64,000 nt of DNA from Calothrix sp. HK-06 (GTDB lineage Bacteria; Cyanobacteriota; Cyanobacteriia; Cyanobacteriales; Nostocaceae), in NCBI RefSeq assembly GCF_001904745.1, contig NZ_MRCD01000016.1, forward strand, positions 61,334 to 125,333, read 5' to 3'. The notes below the pieces were generated by a model. It saw only the letters and a program-made list of their open reading frames with translations. It was not told the origin of the DNA and made no database searches. Position numbers and translations under genes: made by a program. Below are positions 1 through 8,234 of the stretch, in pieces. Positions within the stretch are counted from its first letter, which is position 1. Each line of letters opens with the position of its first letter.

Positions 1-205
1 TGTGAGATTTGCTTTGGTTGGATCGTTTTTGATTTGTTACAAAATCTTTTTTATATTTGCCATTCTCTAATACTTAAAATACATTGGTACTAAGCAATAA
101 TTATAAACAATTATCACTTTTTATATTTGACATATTTAGAGAATATGAAGGTTTGCCAATGTTTATATAGTTGTTTTTTAAGAAAGTATAAAGATATCAT
201 AAAAG

Positions 206-670
206 ATGGACAAAAGTTTTAATAGTATCCCACATCAAGATATTACCTATACTATTATCGGCGCCGCAATGCGTGTTCATCGTAGGATGATTCGTAGTTT
301 AAGGGAAATACATTATCAGCGCGCGCTTACTCAAGAGATGTGTGAAGCTGGATTAATTGTAGAATAAGAATATCATATTGAAATTTATGATAATCAAAGA
401 TGGTTAGGAAGATTGTATCTTGACCATTGGGTCAACGAGTGTGTAGTTGTTGAGGATAAAGCATTTTCTCATCCATTAGGAGACAAGGCAATAGCACAAA
501 CAATTGCTTATTTAGCAGCAACACAAGCAAAAGTAGGTTTATTGCTAAACTTTGGGAGGAAGCGTTTAGAATACAAGCGAATACTACCCCCAAAGTCATT
601 AGACAACTGGCAGCAAGAAATACAACCCTATCTATGGACACCTCACCAAACTGGTCAACAACTACAATAA
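206..670 (+). pseudogene. GxxExxY-family protein, interrupted by one in-frame TAA
   Basis: Reading from the ATG at 206 gives 53 codons up to TAA at 365-367; the same frame then stays open to 670. The joined product of about 154 residues has the layout of the GxxExxY (PD-(D/E)XK-like) family: an N-terminal IIGAAMRVHR segment (families usually have I-G-x-A-I-x-V-H), a central basic/acidic segment (DHWVNECVVVEDKA) and a C-terminal QTIAYLAATQAKVGLLLNFG stretch that is typical of the family's end. The usual G-x-G-L-x-E-x-x-Y signature is degraded to a region around RSLREIHYQ. The stop lies between two GAA codons, so one base change from GAA is a simple explanation. Function in the family is not firmly established; a nuclease-like fold is inferred. 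Probably a pseudogene. Confidence 0.7.
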
Positions 671-722
671 AGACAAAGCTCATAGCAAAAAAGCTTGCAA
701 GAACTTAAACAGCAGACACTTC

Positions 723-809
723 AACGGGTGAAATTCAAAAAACAATTCATCCGTTGCCAAATCACACCCCACAACCAAACGAACAACCCATCCGTTCTAT
801 CCGTTGCCA
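723..809. repeat. iterated TCCGTT repeat, copy 1
   Basis: Contains CATCCGTTGCCA, then CCATCCGTT and CTATCCGTTGCCA, with an opposite-strand-like CAACGGGTG at its left edge. The same ATCCGTTGCC/GGCAACGGAT vocabulary recurs at 12032-12061, 18224-18378 and 54951-55068, all between genes. Confidence 0.6.
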
Positions 810-1280
810 CTATACCGCATTCTCAAAGCTTCTACATGACTCAAATGTTTCTGCACTAACTCTTGGGGATAAAGTACTTGTGCTGATGCCATGTATTTAT
901 TTAGCCATAGTAAGAATTCGTTAAAAGACCGTGAAGGTAATGACACTATATAATCTACATACAATATTTATCTTGTAGCTTTATCTTTGGCGCCTTTAAT
1001 AATTTTTTGTTTAGGATAGCGCCGTTCCTTAATTCAGTTTTTTGTTAAACAACGATTTAGGCATACTACAATAACAGTCTATACCTTACTTCCCGACGAC
1101 TGGGTAAAGTCGCCTTAGTAGAAACAGTATGAAACGAAGTGTATTTATTAACGCTCAGATTTAAAGCGTCACTTAAAATCAGGATGAGGAAGTATTAAAT
1201 TATATTTAATTTAAAATACTAAATCATCCTGACTTATTAAAATTAGAAAAAGCATCCCAATTTAGCCAAAACATAATTTG

Positions 1281-1309
1281 TCATTCTGAGCGTAGCGAAG
1301 AATCTTGAC
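1281..1309. repeat. TCATTCTGAGCG-type dispersed repeat
   Basis: TCATTCTGAGCGTAGCGAAG followed by AATCTTGAC. Related units occur at 2681-2697 (reverse orientation), 13140-13239 and inside 10116-10278. Such units are widespread between genes in filamentous cyanobacteria. Confidence 0.55.
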
Positions 1310-1367
1310 TTTTGTAATCAGTGAGAATTTTTAAGATGCTAGCCTGCGGGAAAACTGCGTTTACGTT

Positions 1368-1520
1368 CCTCAGCATGGTAAAAGTCTATATATTATCCGT
1401 TCACAGTATATTCAGTATTTTAAAGCAGGTACACTAACAGAAATTTTTTTACCGAGATATAAAGGCATCGAATATCATGCTTTGGGTAAGTGGGGAACTG
1501 GGCTAAGTCTCAGTAATTAG
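1368..1520 (+). pseudogene. possible C-terminal remnant of an unrecognised gene
   Basis: An open stretch without a plausible start reads a protein-like sequence (for example YIIRSQYIQYFKAG and LPRYKGIEYHALGKWG) and ends at TAG 1518-1520, overlapping the end of the convergent ExoD-like gene by four bases. No frame connects it to a good start upstream. I do not recognise the family; it may be the tail of a decayed gene or chance. Confidence 0.25.
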
Positions 1521-2122
1521 AGCAGTAACAATAAAAGTGCTGGACTAATGCCAGTGATCATCGCACTGACTGCAATGATTAGCCCGTCTTTTTCAATCAA
1601 GCCAAGACAGATCATAACGATGACGATCGCGGGCAGCATATTCCCAAACGGAATGGGCAGGGCAATGATGAAGCTAAGAAAAAACAAAACTACGCCGACA
1701 CCCCGTTCTGCTTCAGGGCTGGTAAAAAACGGCAAGCGGGGTTGAACAAAGTATTCCATCTTTTCGAGAAGAGTGACGGCGCCTTTAATTACCTGCTCAC
1801 AGTGTTCTCGTTTGAGAGGCTGGTCTAGCAACTGGTCAGGCAACCAAGGCTGCTGAAATCCAAGCACTAACTGACCGGAAACCAGCATTAAGGGCACAGC
1901 AACAAGGGCAGAAATACCGGGGATAGGCAGCGGTAGGGCTTCAGGTAAAGCGCAAATCAGCAGGGTTGGGCCAAACGCCCTATCTCCCATCTCGCTCATC
2001 AAGTCTCGGAGACGGACTTCATCCCCTTGATGCTGCTCCAAAAATCTTTGTAGCAGTTCAGAGATTCGCAGGGTACTGTCAGAAGTTTCAGAGTGTTGAA
2101 CAACGGGTACTAATGCACTCAT
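1517..2122 (-). CDS. ExoD-family (exopolysaccharide synthesis) membrane protein
   Basis: The 201-residue product resembles the ExoD family first linked to exopolysaccharide synthesis in rhizobia; its biochemical role is unclear. A soluble N-terminal part (about 1-48) carries ISELLQRFLEQHQGDEVRLRDL, typical of the family. The rest is hydrophobic with proline-rich turns (ALPEALPLPIPG around 58-69, and ALPIPFGN around 154-161) and four or so membrane segments, ending in a leucine run. Length matches the family (about 200). It is a single gene between repeat-rich spacers, so context does not tie it to the distant polysaccharide locus at 19-54 kb. Its base composition looks somewhat GC-richer than its neighbours. 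Confidence 0.8.
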   Translation of the reverse strand: MSALVPVVQHSETSDSTLRISELLQRFLEQHQGDEVRLRDLMSEMGDRAFGPTLLICALPEALPLPIPGISALVAVPLMLVSGQLVLGFQQPWLPDQLLDQPLKREHCEQVIKGAVTLLEKMEYFVQPRLPFFTSPEAERGVGVVLFFLSFIIALPIPFGNMLPAIVIVMICLGLIEKDGLIIAVSAMITGISPALLLLLL

Positions 2123-2808
2123 TTTATTTAGCCAATATTAAAACTATGGCTTTGATTATAACAGTCTCAGATGTAGGGTTATTTCATACCAAAGATTGAC
2201 TTTAATCGTTTGAAGTTAAACCTAAAACAATATAGAGTCAAAATGATTAACTAATATTATGTAAATGATTATAAACCGGGATTTAAAGAGTTAATATCAG
2301 GCTGTGTAACTCTCGTAGAATCTATTCCAACGAAAAATGGTATAAGTTATTATATAAAATCTGAAAAAAGGGTAATGATTTAGTCCATAAATCTCAACCT
2401 GCAACACTTTGGGATATACATAACATCTGGTCTGATGATGGTTTATTTCCAGTTAAATACTCTAACGACCCAATGGTTGTAAAAGTGGTTGTAAGAGATT
2501 TAATGTTTAATGTCCTCAAAGAAGTTAGTGTAAAAATGGCGCCGAATATACTATTAATACCTTTACTTTACCAATCTCAGACTCTACCCTACCCTACCCT
2601 TCAGGAAAACTCCGTTTACGGGATATCCTCCGGATAACGGGAAAACTACCCTACGGGAAAAGCTTCGCTTTACGTTTACGCTGCGCTCAGAATGACAATT
2701 TGGTTAAATATCTAACCTCTAGACACGTCTAAGGTAAGAGGACGGTTTTAGTTGAAGTTGGGAGAATAAGCATATAAATCAATAATATATGAATTATCAA
2801 CTAAATGT
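2123..2808. other. spacer with decayed coding sequence and repeats
   Basis: No intact gene. From about 2267 to 2386 a frame reads DYKPGFKELISGCVTLVES and onward to a TAG; a different frame, open from about 2384 to 2600, reads KSQPATLWDIHNIWSDDG and onward. These two may be the halves of a frameshifted gene that I do not recognise. The segment 2580-2700 is simple and repeat-rich (ACCCTACCCT runs; CTGCGCTCAGAATGACA at 2681-2697). Confidence 0.4.
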
Positions 2809-3210
2809 ATGTATATCACTGGAAAAAAACTAGACAATTTGAGCCGAAGCGTTTTGGTTGTCGATGATATCTTAGACAACTGTATGATGTTGCAAACGCT
2901 TTTAGAAACTGAGGGTTACGACGTTAAAATAGCAGAAGATGGTTACGAAGCGTTGGATATCATCGAGTCTTCGCCTCCAGGGTTAATTTTATTGGATATG
3001 ATGATGCCCGGAATCAATGGGTTGGAAGTTGCTAAACGCATTCGGCGCAATAACAATTTACCTTTTATCCCAATTTTACTGCTGACGGCTTGGGATAATG
3101 TATCTGATTATGATGATTTTGATAAGAACATAGATGGGTACATTAGTAAGCCTATCGATTTTGATAGACTGTTTTCTGAGGTTGAAACGCTTACTCAATC
3201 TAAAAATTAA
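2809..3210 (+). CDS. single-domain response regulator (CheY-like receiver)
   Basis: The 133-residue protein is a stand-alone receiver domain. The acidic pair D19/D20 (VLVVDD), phospho-acceptor D63 (LILLDMMMPG), T93 (LLLTAWD) and K114 (YISKPID) are all in place, so it should be phosphorylatable. There is no output domain, so it probably acts by protein contact or in a phosphorelay. It ends four bases inside the end of the convergent histidine-kinase-like gene (3207-4577), an arrangement suggesting a functional pair, although the two genes cannot share a sense transcript. Start: the ATG at 2809 keeps a short N-terminal tail; an overlapping ATG at 2805 is out of frame. Confidence 0.9.
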   Translation: MYITGKKLDNLSRSVLVVDDILDNCMMLQTLLETEGYDVKIAEDGYEALDIIESSPPGLILLDMMMPGINGLEVAKRIRRNNNLPFIPILLLTAWDNVSDYDDFDKNIDGYISKPIDFDRLFSEVETLTQSKN

Positions 3211-4577
3211 TGTTGCTTTTCTGGGGTTGTTGTAAGTTGAACGGTAAAGGTGGTGCCTTCTGTTAGTTTACTTTTGACTAAAATACTACCACCAGATTTT
3301 TCTAAGTAATATTGAACCACACTTAGCCCAAGTCCGGCACCTCCTGGTTCTTCAATGCTGGGTGGACGATGACTGTAAAAACGATTGAATATTTTGGGTA
3401 TTTCACTTTCAGCGATACCTATACCAGTATCACGAATTTCTAGGTAAACGTATTCTCCAGAGGTGCGCGCTTTCACCCAAACTTGTCCTCCTTTGGGTGT
3501 GAAGGTAATACTATTTGCAAGTAGATTAATCATAATTTGTCTCAGTCCACCAACAATGAATGATACTGGTGGTAGATCAGTTGGTACTGTATATGCCAGC
3601 ATGATACCTTTTTCGTTAGCTAGCGGTTGATAAGTGCTTACTACACCAGGAATAATATCCGAAAGACGCACTGTCTCAAAATTGGCAGATTGTAAGCTTC
3701 TTTCTAATTCCACTAATTCTAAAACACCACTAATAAGTACCGTTTGACGGTCACACTGATTATTCAGCATTTGCTGATACCGCTGTCGCTGTAATGTTTT
3801 GAGCGAAGGTGAGTTAAACAGCGATAAGGCTGTTTTCATATGCGTTACAGGTGTCCGTAACTCTTGACAAACTTGAATTAAATAATCGTCCTTTTCTTGT
3901 AGCGTAGTATACAAATTTTGATTTCGTTGCTTTAATGTCTCAAGCCGCTTTTTACTACGAGTAACGCTTATTTCTTCCTGGCGCCGCATTTGCTTGACAA
4001 TTAAGTTACCCAACAGTGCTGGTTCTGTATCATTTATAGAGTTGTCAGTTTCGCCTTTTAATGGTAAAGATGCTGTTACTTGCTGTATAATACCATGTTC
4101 ATAAGAAGTAATAGCAACTAAAAGGGGTTTTGACTTGTTGGTGCCAGTTCTTTTGATGCGACTTCTAGAAGGACGTAACGCCACAACCAAGCTGCAAAAT
4201 TTGGGAGACTCAACAATACAAAAATACTCACGCTGCAACTGATTCGAGTTTAAATATATAGGTGAATGCGTTGAAGACTGAGATAGAGCATGTTTAGATA
4301 TCGCTTCAACCTCCTTATCACCAGTTAAACGGTATGTGTAAATAGTTGCTCCTGGTAATGCGCGCTTTTCATAGCGTTCAAGCTCTGAGTGCCAAATATT
4401 GCCTTTTGGTAGCTTTACCCATAACGTCGCTGGTATTTGTTGTTCAATTAACAAATCAATTTGCGCGCGCAAGGTAGCAAGCAGCGCGGAAGGGCTAACA
4501 GCCATAGTGTTGGGAGCATTTTCGGCGCCTGCTGCCAATTTATATATAGAAAAGTCTTGAGTCAGAGATACGTTCAT
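3207..4577 (-). CDS. histidine-kinase-like protein with Gln in place of the phospho-His
   Basis: The 456-residue protein has an N-terminal sensory region of about 200 residues (start like the DICT sensory domain of cyanobacterial two-component proteins; inferred), a short coiled linker (about 200-232), a dimerisation/H-box region and a complete HATPase domain. N-box residues around N351-N355, DTGIG at 383-387 and GGAGLGL at 412-418 are intact. The H-box reads VCQELRTPVTHM: the residue aligned with the phospho-accepting His of xHELRTP is Gln238. Nearby H246 could not simply replace it. The protein may therefore be a pseudokinase, a kinase for another acceptor, or belong to a subfamily with this change. 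It overlaps the response regulator tail-to-tail. No transmembrane segments are evident, so it is probably cytoplasmic. Confidence 0.85.
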   Translation of the reverse strand: MNVSLTQDFSIYKLAAGAENAPNTMAVSPSALLATLRAQIDLLIEQQIPATLWVKLPKGNIWHSELERYEKRALPGATIYTYRLTGDKEVEAISKHALSQSSTHSPIYLNSNQLQREYFCIVESPKFCSLVVALRPSRSRIKRTGTNKSKPLLVAITSYEHGIIQQVTASLPLKGETDNSINDTEPALLGNLIVKQMRRQEEISVTRSKKRLETLKQRNQNLYTTLQEKDDYLIQVCQELRTPVTHMKTALSLFNSPSLKTLQRQRYQQMLNNQCDRQTVLISGVLELVELERSLQSANFETVRLSDIIPGVVSTYQPLANEKGIMLAYTVPTDLPPVSFIVGGLRQIMINLLANSITFTPKGGQVWVKARTSGEYVYLEIRDTGIGIAESEIPKIFNRFYSHRPPSIEEPGGAGLGLSVVQYYLEKSGGSILVKSKLTEGTTFTVQLTTTPEKQH

Positions 4578-4681
4578 GGGTAAAGCAAAACCAAGCTATT
4601 AAGAAGTCAGTATAAAGCAATAAATAATACTGCCTTACATTGTCACCTGGATGTGTCCATTTCTAACAAAATTATTTTTGT

Positions 4682-4710
4682 TCCCCCTTATTAAGAGGGG
4701 TTAGGGGGGA
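4682..4710. repeat. CCCCCTTATTAAGAGGGG hairpin repeat
   Basis: A strong inverted repeat directly after the murE stop (murE reads on the minus strand). It could end murE transcription, but the minus-strand 3' flank lacks a clear T run, and hairpins of this kind are also a common dispersed cyanobacterial repeat. Confidence 0.4.
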
Positions 4711-4712
4711 TT

Positions 4713-6215
4713 TTATTTACCTTTCGCTCTTTCCGCTAGTGCTTCGCGTGCGTGTTCTCGGTCGTCAAAGTGAATTTTTTCGGTTCCAAGAATCTGATAA
4801 TCTTCGTGCCCCTTACCTGCCAGCAATATCCCATCACCTGGTTGTGCTTGTAAAATTGCTGTGCGGATAGCTATCGCACGGTCGCTTACTACAAGTGGGT
4901 TAATTGATTCGGGAATACCTGCCAAAATATCTTGTAAGATTTTTTCGGGGTCTTCTGTACGTGGGTTGTCTGAGGTGACAACTGCTATGTCAGCAAGTTC
5001 TGCGGCTATTTTACCCATTTTGGGACGTTTGGTTCTGTCTCTATCTCCACCGCACCCGAATACGCAAATCATTTTGCCTGGTATAAATGGACGTGATGCT
5101 TTTAACAAGTTTTCTAAGCTGTCGGGAGTATGGGCATAATCTACTATGACGCTAATATCTTGGACTGTTTCCACTTGTACTCGTTCCATTCTTCCAGGTA
5201 CACCAGGAAAGTCGGTAATGGCGCCTGCAATTACTTCTAGTTCAATACCGAGGTGTAAAACTGCTCCTACTGCTGATAGTAGATTTTCGAGGTTGTATTG
5301 ACCGACAAGCGGTGAACGAAATGCTAAGTCTCCCATTGGGGTGTGCATTGTGCCGCTCACACCATTTGGCTCGTAGCTTAAATCACTCATCGATAAATCG
5401 GCGCCAGAGTTATTAACGCTGTAACTCCAAACTTTGTCTTTATCTAAAGCTTCAACTAAGCGTTTTCCATAAGCGTCATCTATATTAATGATGGCTCTGC
5501 CACCAAGGTATTCTGGAGTAAACAACAAGGCTTTTGCGGAAAAATAATCTTCCATGTCCTTGTGGTAGTCTAAATGGTCTTGGGTCAAGTTACTAAATAC
5601 GGCAACTTCAAACTGACATCCCGAAACCCTTCCTTGAGCTAAAGCGTGGGAACTTACTTCCATTACTCCATATTCATTCCCCACATTTACTGCTGCTGCG
5701 AGTTGTTTTTGGAGTTCGACAGCAAAGGGTGTGGTGTGTACGGCAGTTTCGTTAAACCCTTTCCAACGAGTGTAAAGAGTTCCCATTAAAGCTACTGCTT
5801 TGTCTGCACGTTCTAAAAAATATTCAATTAAATGGCTAGTTGTGGTTTTACCGTTAGTACCTGTTACACCTACAAGCTTCATCGCGTGTCCAGGATAACC
5901 ATAAAAAGCTGCGGCTAATTTTGCACAAACTTTGGTCATGTCAGAAGCGACTATCACACAAGCACTTTCTTGCCCTGAAGGAGGTACTTTTTCGGCTGCT
6001 TGCTCAGATATTACCGCAGCAATTGCTCCGGCGCCGATAGCACTTTCCCAAAATTCACCACCATCAACACGGGTACCTGGCATACCTATAAATACATCCC
6101 CCTGACTCGTAGCATGGGAGTTGGTTGTTAAACCGTGTATCTCCATATCCATTGCTGGATGCTCGGTCAATTGCACAATATCTTTTACAGATGCTAATAG
6201 TTCACGCAGTTTCAT
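4713..6215 (-). CDS. murE: UDP-MurNAc-tripeptide synthetase MurE
   Basis: MurE ligates the third residue of the peptidoglycan stem peptide to UDP-MurNAc-L-Ala-D-Glu in the cytoplasm, using ATP. The 500-residue protein shows the three Mur-ligase domains: an N-terminal UDP-binding part (TTNSHATSQGDVFIG, 30-44), the ATP-binding P-loop GTNGKTTT at 119-126, the conserved EVSSHALAQGRV region (186-197), the YFSAKALLF segment with the lysine expected to be carbamylated (K228), and the C-terminal domain. DNPRTEDP at 416-423 is the signature associated with meso-diaminopimelate specificity. Length is normal. It stands alone, with the histidine-kinase-like gene downstream on the same strand after 135 bases. 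Confidence 0.97.
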   Translation of the reverse strand: MKLRELLASVKDIVQLTEHPAMDMEIHGLTTNSHATSQGDVFIGMPGTRVDGGEFWESAIGAGAIAAVISEQAAEKVPPSGQESACVIVASDMTKVCAKLAAAFYGYPGHAMKLVGVTGTNGKTTTSHLIEYFLERADKAVALMGTLYTRWKGFNETAVHTTPFAVELQKQLAAAVNVGNEYGVMEVSSHALAQGRVSGCQFEVAVFSNLTQDHLDYHKDMEDYFSAKALLFTPEYLGGRAIINIDDAYGKRLVEALDKDKVWSYSVNNSGADLSMSDLSYEPNGVSGTMHTPMGDLAFRSPLVGQYNLENLLSAVGAVLHLGIELEVIAGAITDFPGVPGRMERVQVETVQDISVIVDYAHTPDSLENLLKASRPFIPGKMICVFGCGGDRDRTKRPKMGKIAAELADIAVVTSDNPRTEDPEKILQDILAGIPESINPLVVSDRAIAIRTAILQAQPGDGILLAGKGHEDYQILGTEKIHFDDREHAREALAERAKGK

Positions 6216-6301
6216 ATAACAATTCCATTCTAACTCCGCTTATTTTGCACCATTTTTCTTTTTATACAAATACCTATAGATACTTTTTTTTATACAAGTA
6301 C

Positions 6302-6595
6302 CTATATATACTTTTGCAGCATTTGCGCTAGTTGTTTGACGGTAGCGCGCGGAGATGGGCGAGATATCATTCGTTCAACAGCATTACCATTATTTTCTGT
6401 ATCTTGCGCGACAAAAAGCACAGGAACTTCATATTGATATGCTTGGTACCAATCATCGCGCGTTGTAATGTCCCGAAGTTCGATTTGCAGGTTGATATCC
6501 GAATTTAAATCTGGTGCTGTAGCTATTTGTTCGAGTTTTTCTTGTAACCCTTCACAAAGATGGCAACCAGGTTTGCTGTATAAGATTAGTTTCAT
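6302..6595 (-). CDS. glutaredoxin-family (DUF836-like) thiol protein
   Basis: The 97-residue product starts MKLILYSKPGCHLCEG, with a CxxC redox pair at C11 and C14 in the usual position of glutaredoxin/thioredoxin-fold proteins, followed by the YEVPVLFV segment containing the cis-Pro (P58) of the fold. It is likely a small cytoplasmic thiol-disulphide protein; the partner is unknown. The frame can be read further upstream on the minus strand, but that extension would run antisense through the start of the sirohydrochlorin chelatase gene and has no family similarity, so I place the start at the ATG ending at 6595. The gene is divergent from the chelatase, with 47 bases between the starts. Confidence 0.82.
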   Translation of the reverse strand: MKLILYSKPGCHLCEGLQEKLEQIATAPDLNSDINLQIELRDITTRDDWYQAYQYEVPVLFVAQDTENNGNAVERMISRPSPRATVKQLAQMLQKYI

Positions 6596-6642
6596 AATGT
6601 TGCGATAGTATAAGTTATAATTAACTTTTGTAACGTAACTAA

Positions 6643-7446
6643 GTGCCAATGTTATCTGCGTACCTGCTCGTTTCTCACGGAAGTCATGACCCACGTCCAG
6701 AAATTGCAATGTCGCATCTTGCTTTCTCTGTACAGTCACGTTTCCAGAAAATCGAAAGTCAACAAGACAAGATAAGTTATAGTAAGTACGCTGGTGGTGT
6801 TGCGGCGCCTCCTCAATGTGAGACTAAATATGAGACAGTTGGTACAGCTTATTTAGAGTTACAACCTCAACCCCTGCATTCGCAAATAGTAGAGTTTGCT
6901 GAAAATATTCTGTCACGCTCAAACGAACAATCACTGCACCTCAAAATTTTACCTTTGTTCCTTCTTGCGGGAGTCCATGTTATGGAGGATATTCCTACAG
7001 AAGTTGAAGCCGCACAAAGAATTTTAGGTGATAATGTCGTAATTGATTTACAACCTTATATAGGTTGTCACGGTGGTTTAGCCGACTTGGTTCGCTTACA
7101 AAAGAATAGTATTCGGGCACAAAAGTATATATTATTGGCACATGGCAGTCGTCGTCCCGGTTTTGAACATCATACCGAAACGCTAGCGGCAAATTTAGGT
7201 TTAACTACAGCATATTGGGCAGTACAGCCGAAGTTAGAGTTACGAGTCAAAGAATTTGCTTCTTCTGGTTATAGAGAAATTGCGGTTATCCCATACTTTT
7301 TATTCGCGGGTGGCATAACTGACGCTATCGAAACTGCGATAGAAAAGCTAGAATTACAATTTCCTGGGGTGAGTTTAAAATTAGCGCAGCCACTGGGAGT
7401 GAACGAAGAATTTGCTGATTTAATTTGGGATTATTTGCATAAATGA
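6643..7446 (+). CDS. sirohydrochlorin chelatase, two-domain CbiX/SirB type
   Basis: The 267-residue protein has two repeats of the chelatase fold. The first begins YLLVSHGSHDPRP (metal-binding candidate H12) and includes PLFLLAGVHVMEDIP (H112); the second begins ILLAHGSRRPGFEHH (H167) and includes IPYFLFAGGITD. Enzymes of this type insert Fe or Co into sirohydrochlorin. The coding end overlaps the next gene (cobA) by four bases (ATGA at 7443-7446), so chelatase and methyltransferase are translationally coupled and very likely supply siroheme for nitrite/sulphite reductases. Start: GTG at 6643 or ATG at 6649; both fit. Confidence 0.9.
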   Translation: MPMLSAYLLVSHGSHDPRPEIAMSHLAFSVQSRFQKIESQQDKISYSKYAGGVAAPPQCETKYETVGTAYLELQPQPLHSQIVEFAENILSRSNEQSLHLKILPLFLLAGVHVMEDIPTEVEAAQRILGDNVVIDLQPYIGCHGGLADLVRLQKNSIRAQKYILLAHGSRRPGFEHHTETLAANLGLTTAYWAVQPKLELRVKEFASSGYREIAVIPYFLFAGGITDAIETAIEKLELQFPGVSLKLAQPLGVNEEFADLIWDYLHK

Positions 7447-8234
7447 ATTGCACCGAGATTAAAAAGAACGAATTTGTAGGAAAAGTATATCTTGTTGGTG
7501 CGGGTCCTGGTGACCCTGGATTATTTACGCTCAAAGGGAAAACGTTGCTTGAATGCGCGGATGTGGTCATTTATGATGCCTTGGTGAGTCCGCAAATTCT
7601 CGCAATGATTAACCCAGAAGCAGAGAAAATTGATGCAGGAAAGCGCAAAGGTAGACATTCGCTGTTACAAGAAGAAACTACGCAGTTAATGATTGAGAAA
7701 GCGCAGTCCAATGCTATTGTTGTGCGGTTAAAAGGTGGCGACCCGTTTATTTTTGGACGTGGTGGCGAGGAAATGGAAGAGTTGATAAGTGCGGGAGTGT
7801 CTGTAGAAGTTGTGCCCGGTATTACATCAGGTATCGCGGCGCCTGCTTACGCGGGTATTCCTTTAACTCACAGATTATATAGCTCATCAGTAACGTTTGT
7901 CACAGGTCACGAAGCCGCAGGTAAATATCGTCCTGCTGTAAATTGGCAAGCGATAGCCCACGGTTCTGAGACAATAGTGATTTATATGGGCATTCACAAT
8001 TTAGCTTACATAGTTGACGAGTTAACCAAGGCAGGTTTGAGTAAAGAAACACCCATTGCTTTAGTTCGTTGGGGAACACGTTCTAATCAAGAAGAGTTAA
8101 TAGGTGTACTCGAAACTATTGTTAAGCAAGTCGAAAAAAGTAAGTTCGAGGCGCCTGCTATTGTGGTAATTGGGTCTGTGGTTCAACTGCATTCTGTTTT
8201 AACTCCTGATGTTGGTATTAATGCGACGACGTGA
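7443..8234 (+). CDS. cobA: uroporphyrinogen-III C-methyltransferase
   Basis: SUMT transfers two methyl groups from S-adenosylmethionine to uroporphyrinogen III to give precorrin-2, the branch to siroheme and cobalamin. The 263-residue product has the family signatures: VGAGPGDPGLFTLKG (about 18-32), RLKGGDPFIFGRGGEE (95-110), VPGITSGIAAPAYAGIPLTHR, and TGHE followed later by MG. Length matches single-domain CobA/SumT; no CysG-like oxidase/chelatase part is fused, in keeping with the separate chelatase upstream. Its last 52 bases overlap the end of the convergent phosphodiester-glycosidase-family gene. Confidence 0.95.
   Translation: MNCTEIKKNEFVGKVYLVGAGPGDPGLFTLKGKTLLECADVVIYDALVSPQILAMINPEAEKIDAGKRKGRHSLLQEETTQLMIEKAQSNAIVVRLKGGDPFIFGRGGEEMEELISAGVSVEVVPGITSGIAAPAYAGIPLTHRLYSSSVTFVTGHEAAGKYRPAVNWQAIAHGSETIVIYMGIHNLAYIVDELTKAGLSKETPIALVRWGTRSNQEELIGVLETIVKQVEKSKFEAPAIVVIGSVVQLHSVLTPDVGINATT

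Larger units (their letters stand above)
671..1345. other. gene-poor spacer with repeat remnants
   Basis: No convincing gene is seen. The stretch holds an iterated TCCGTT-type repeat near 723-809, a GGCGCC site at 989 and a TCATTCTGAGCG-type repeat unit at 1281-1309. Short open stretches are broken by many stops in all frames, which fits decayed coding sequence. Confidence 0.5.

Noticed and set aside
6596..6739. N-terminal extension of the glutaredoxin-like frame
   Set aside because: It runs antisense through the start of the sirohydrochlorin chelatase and has no family similarity; the family start is the ATG ending at 6595.
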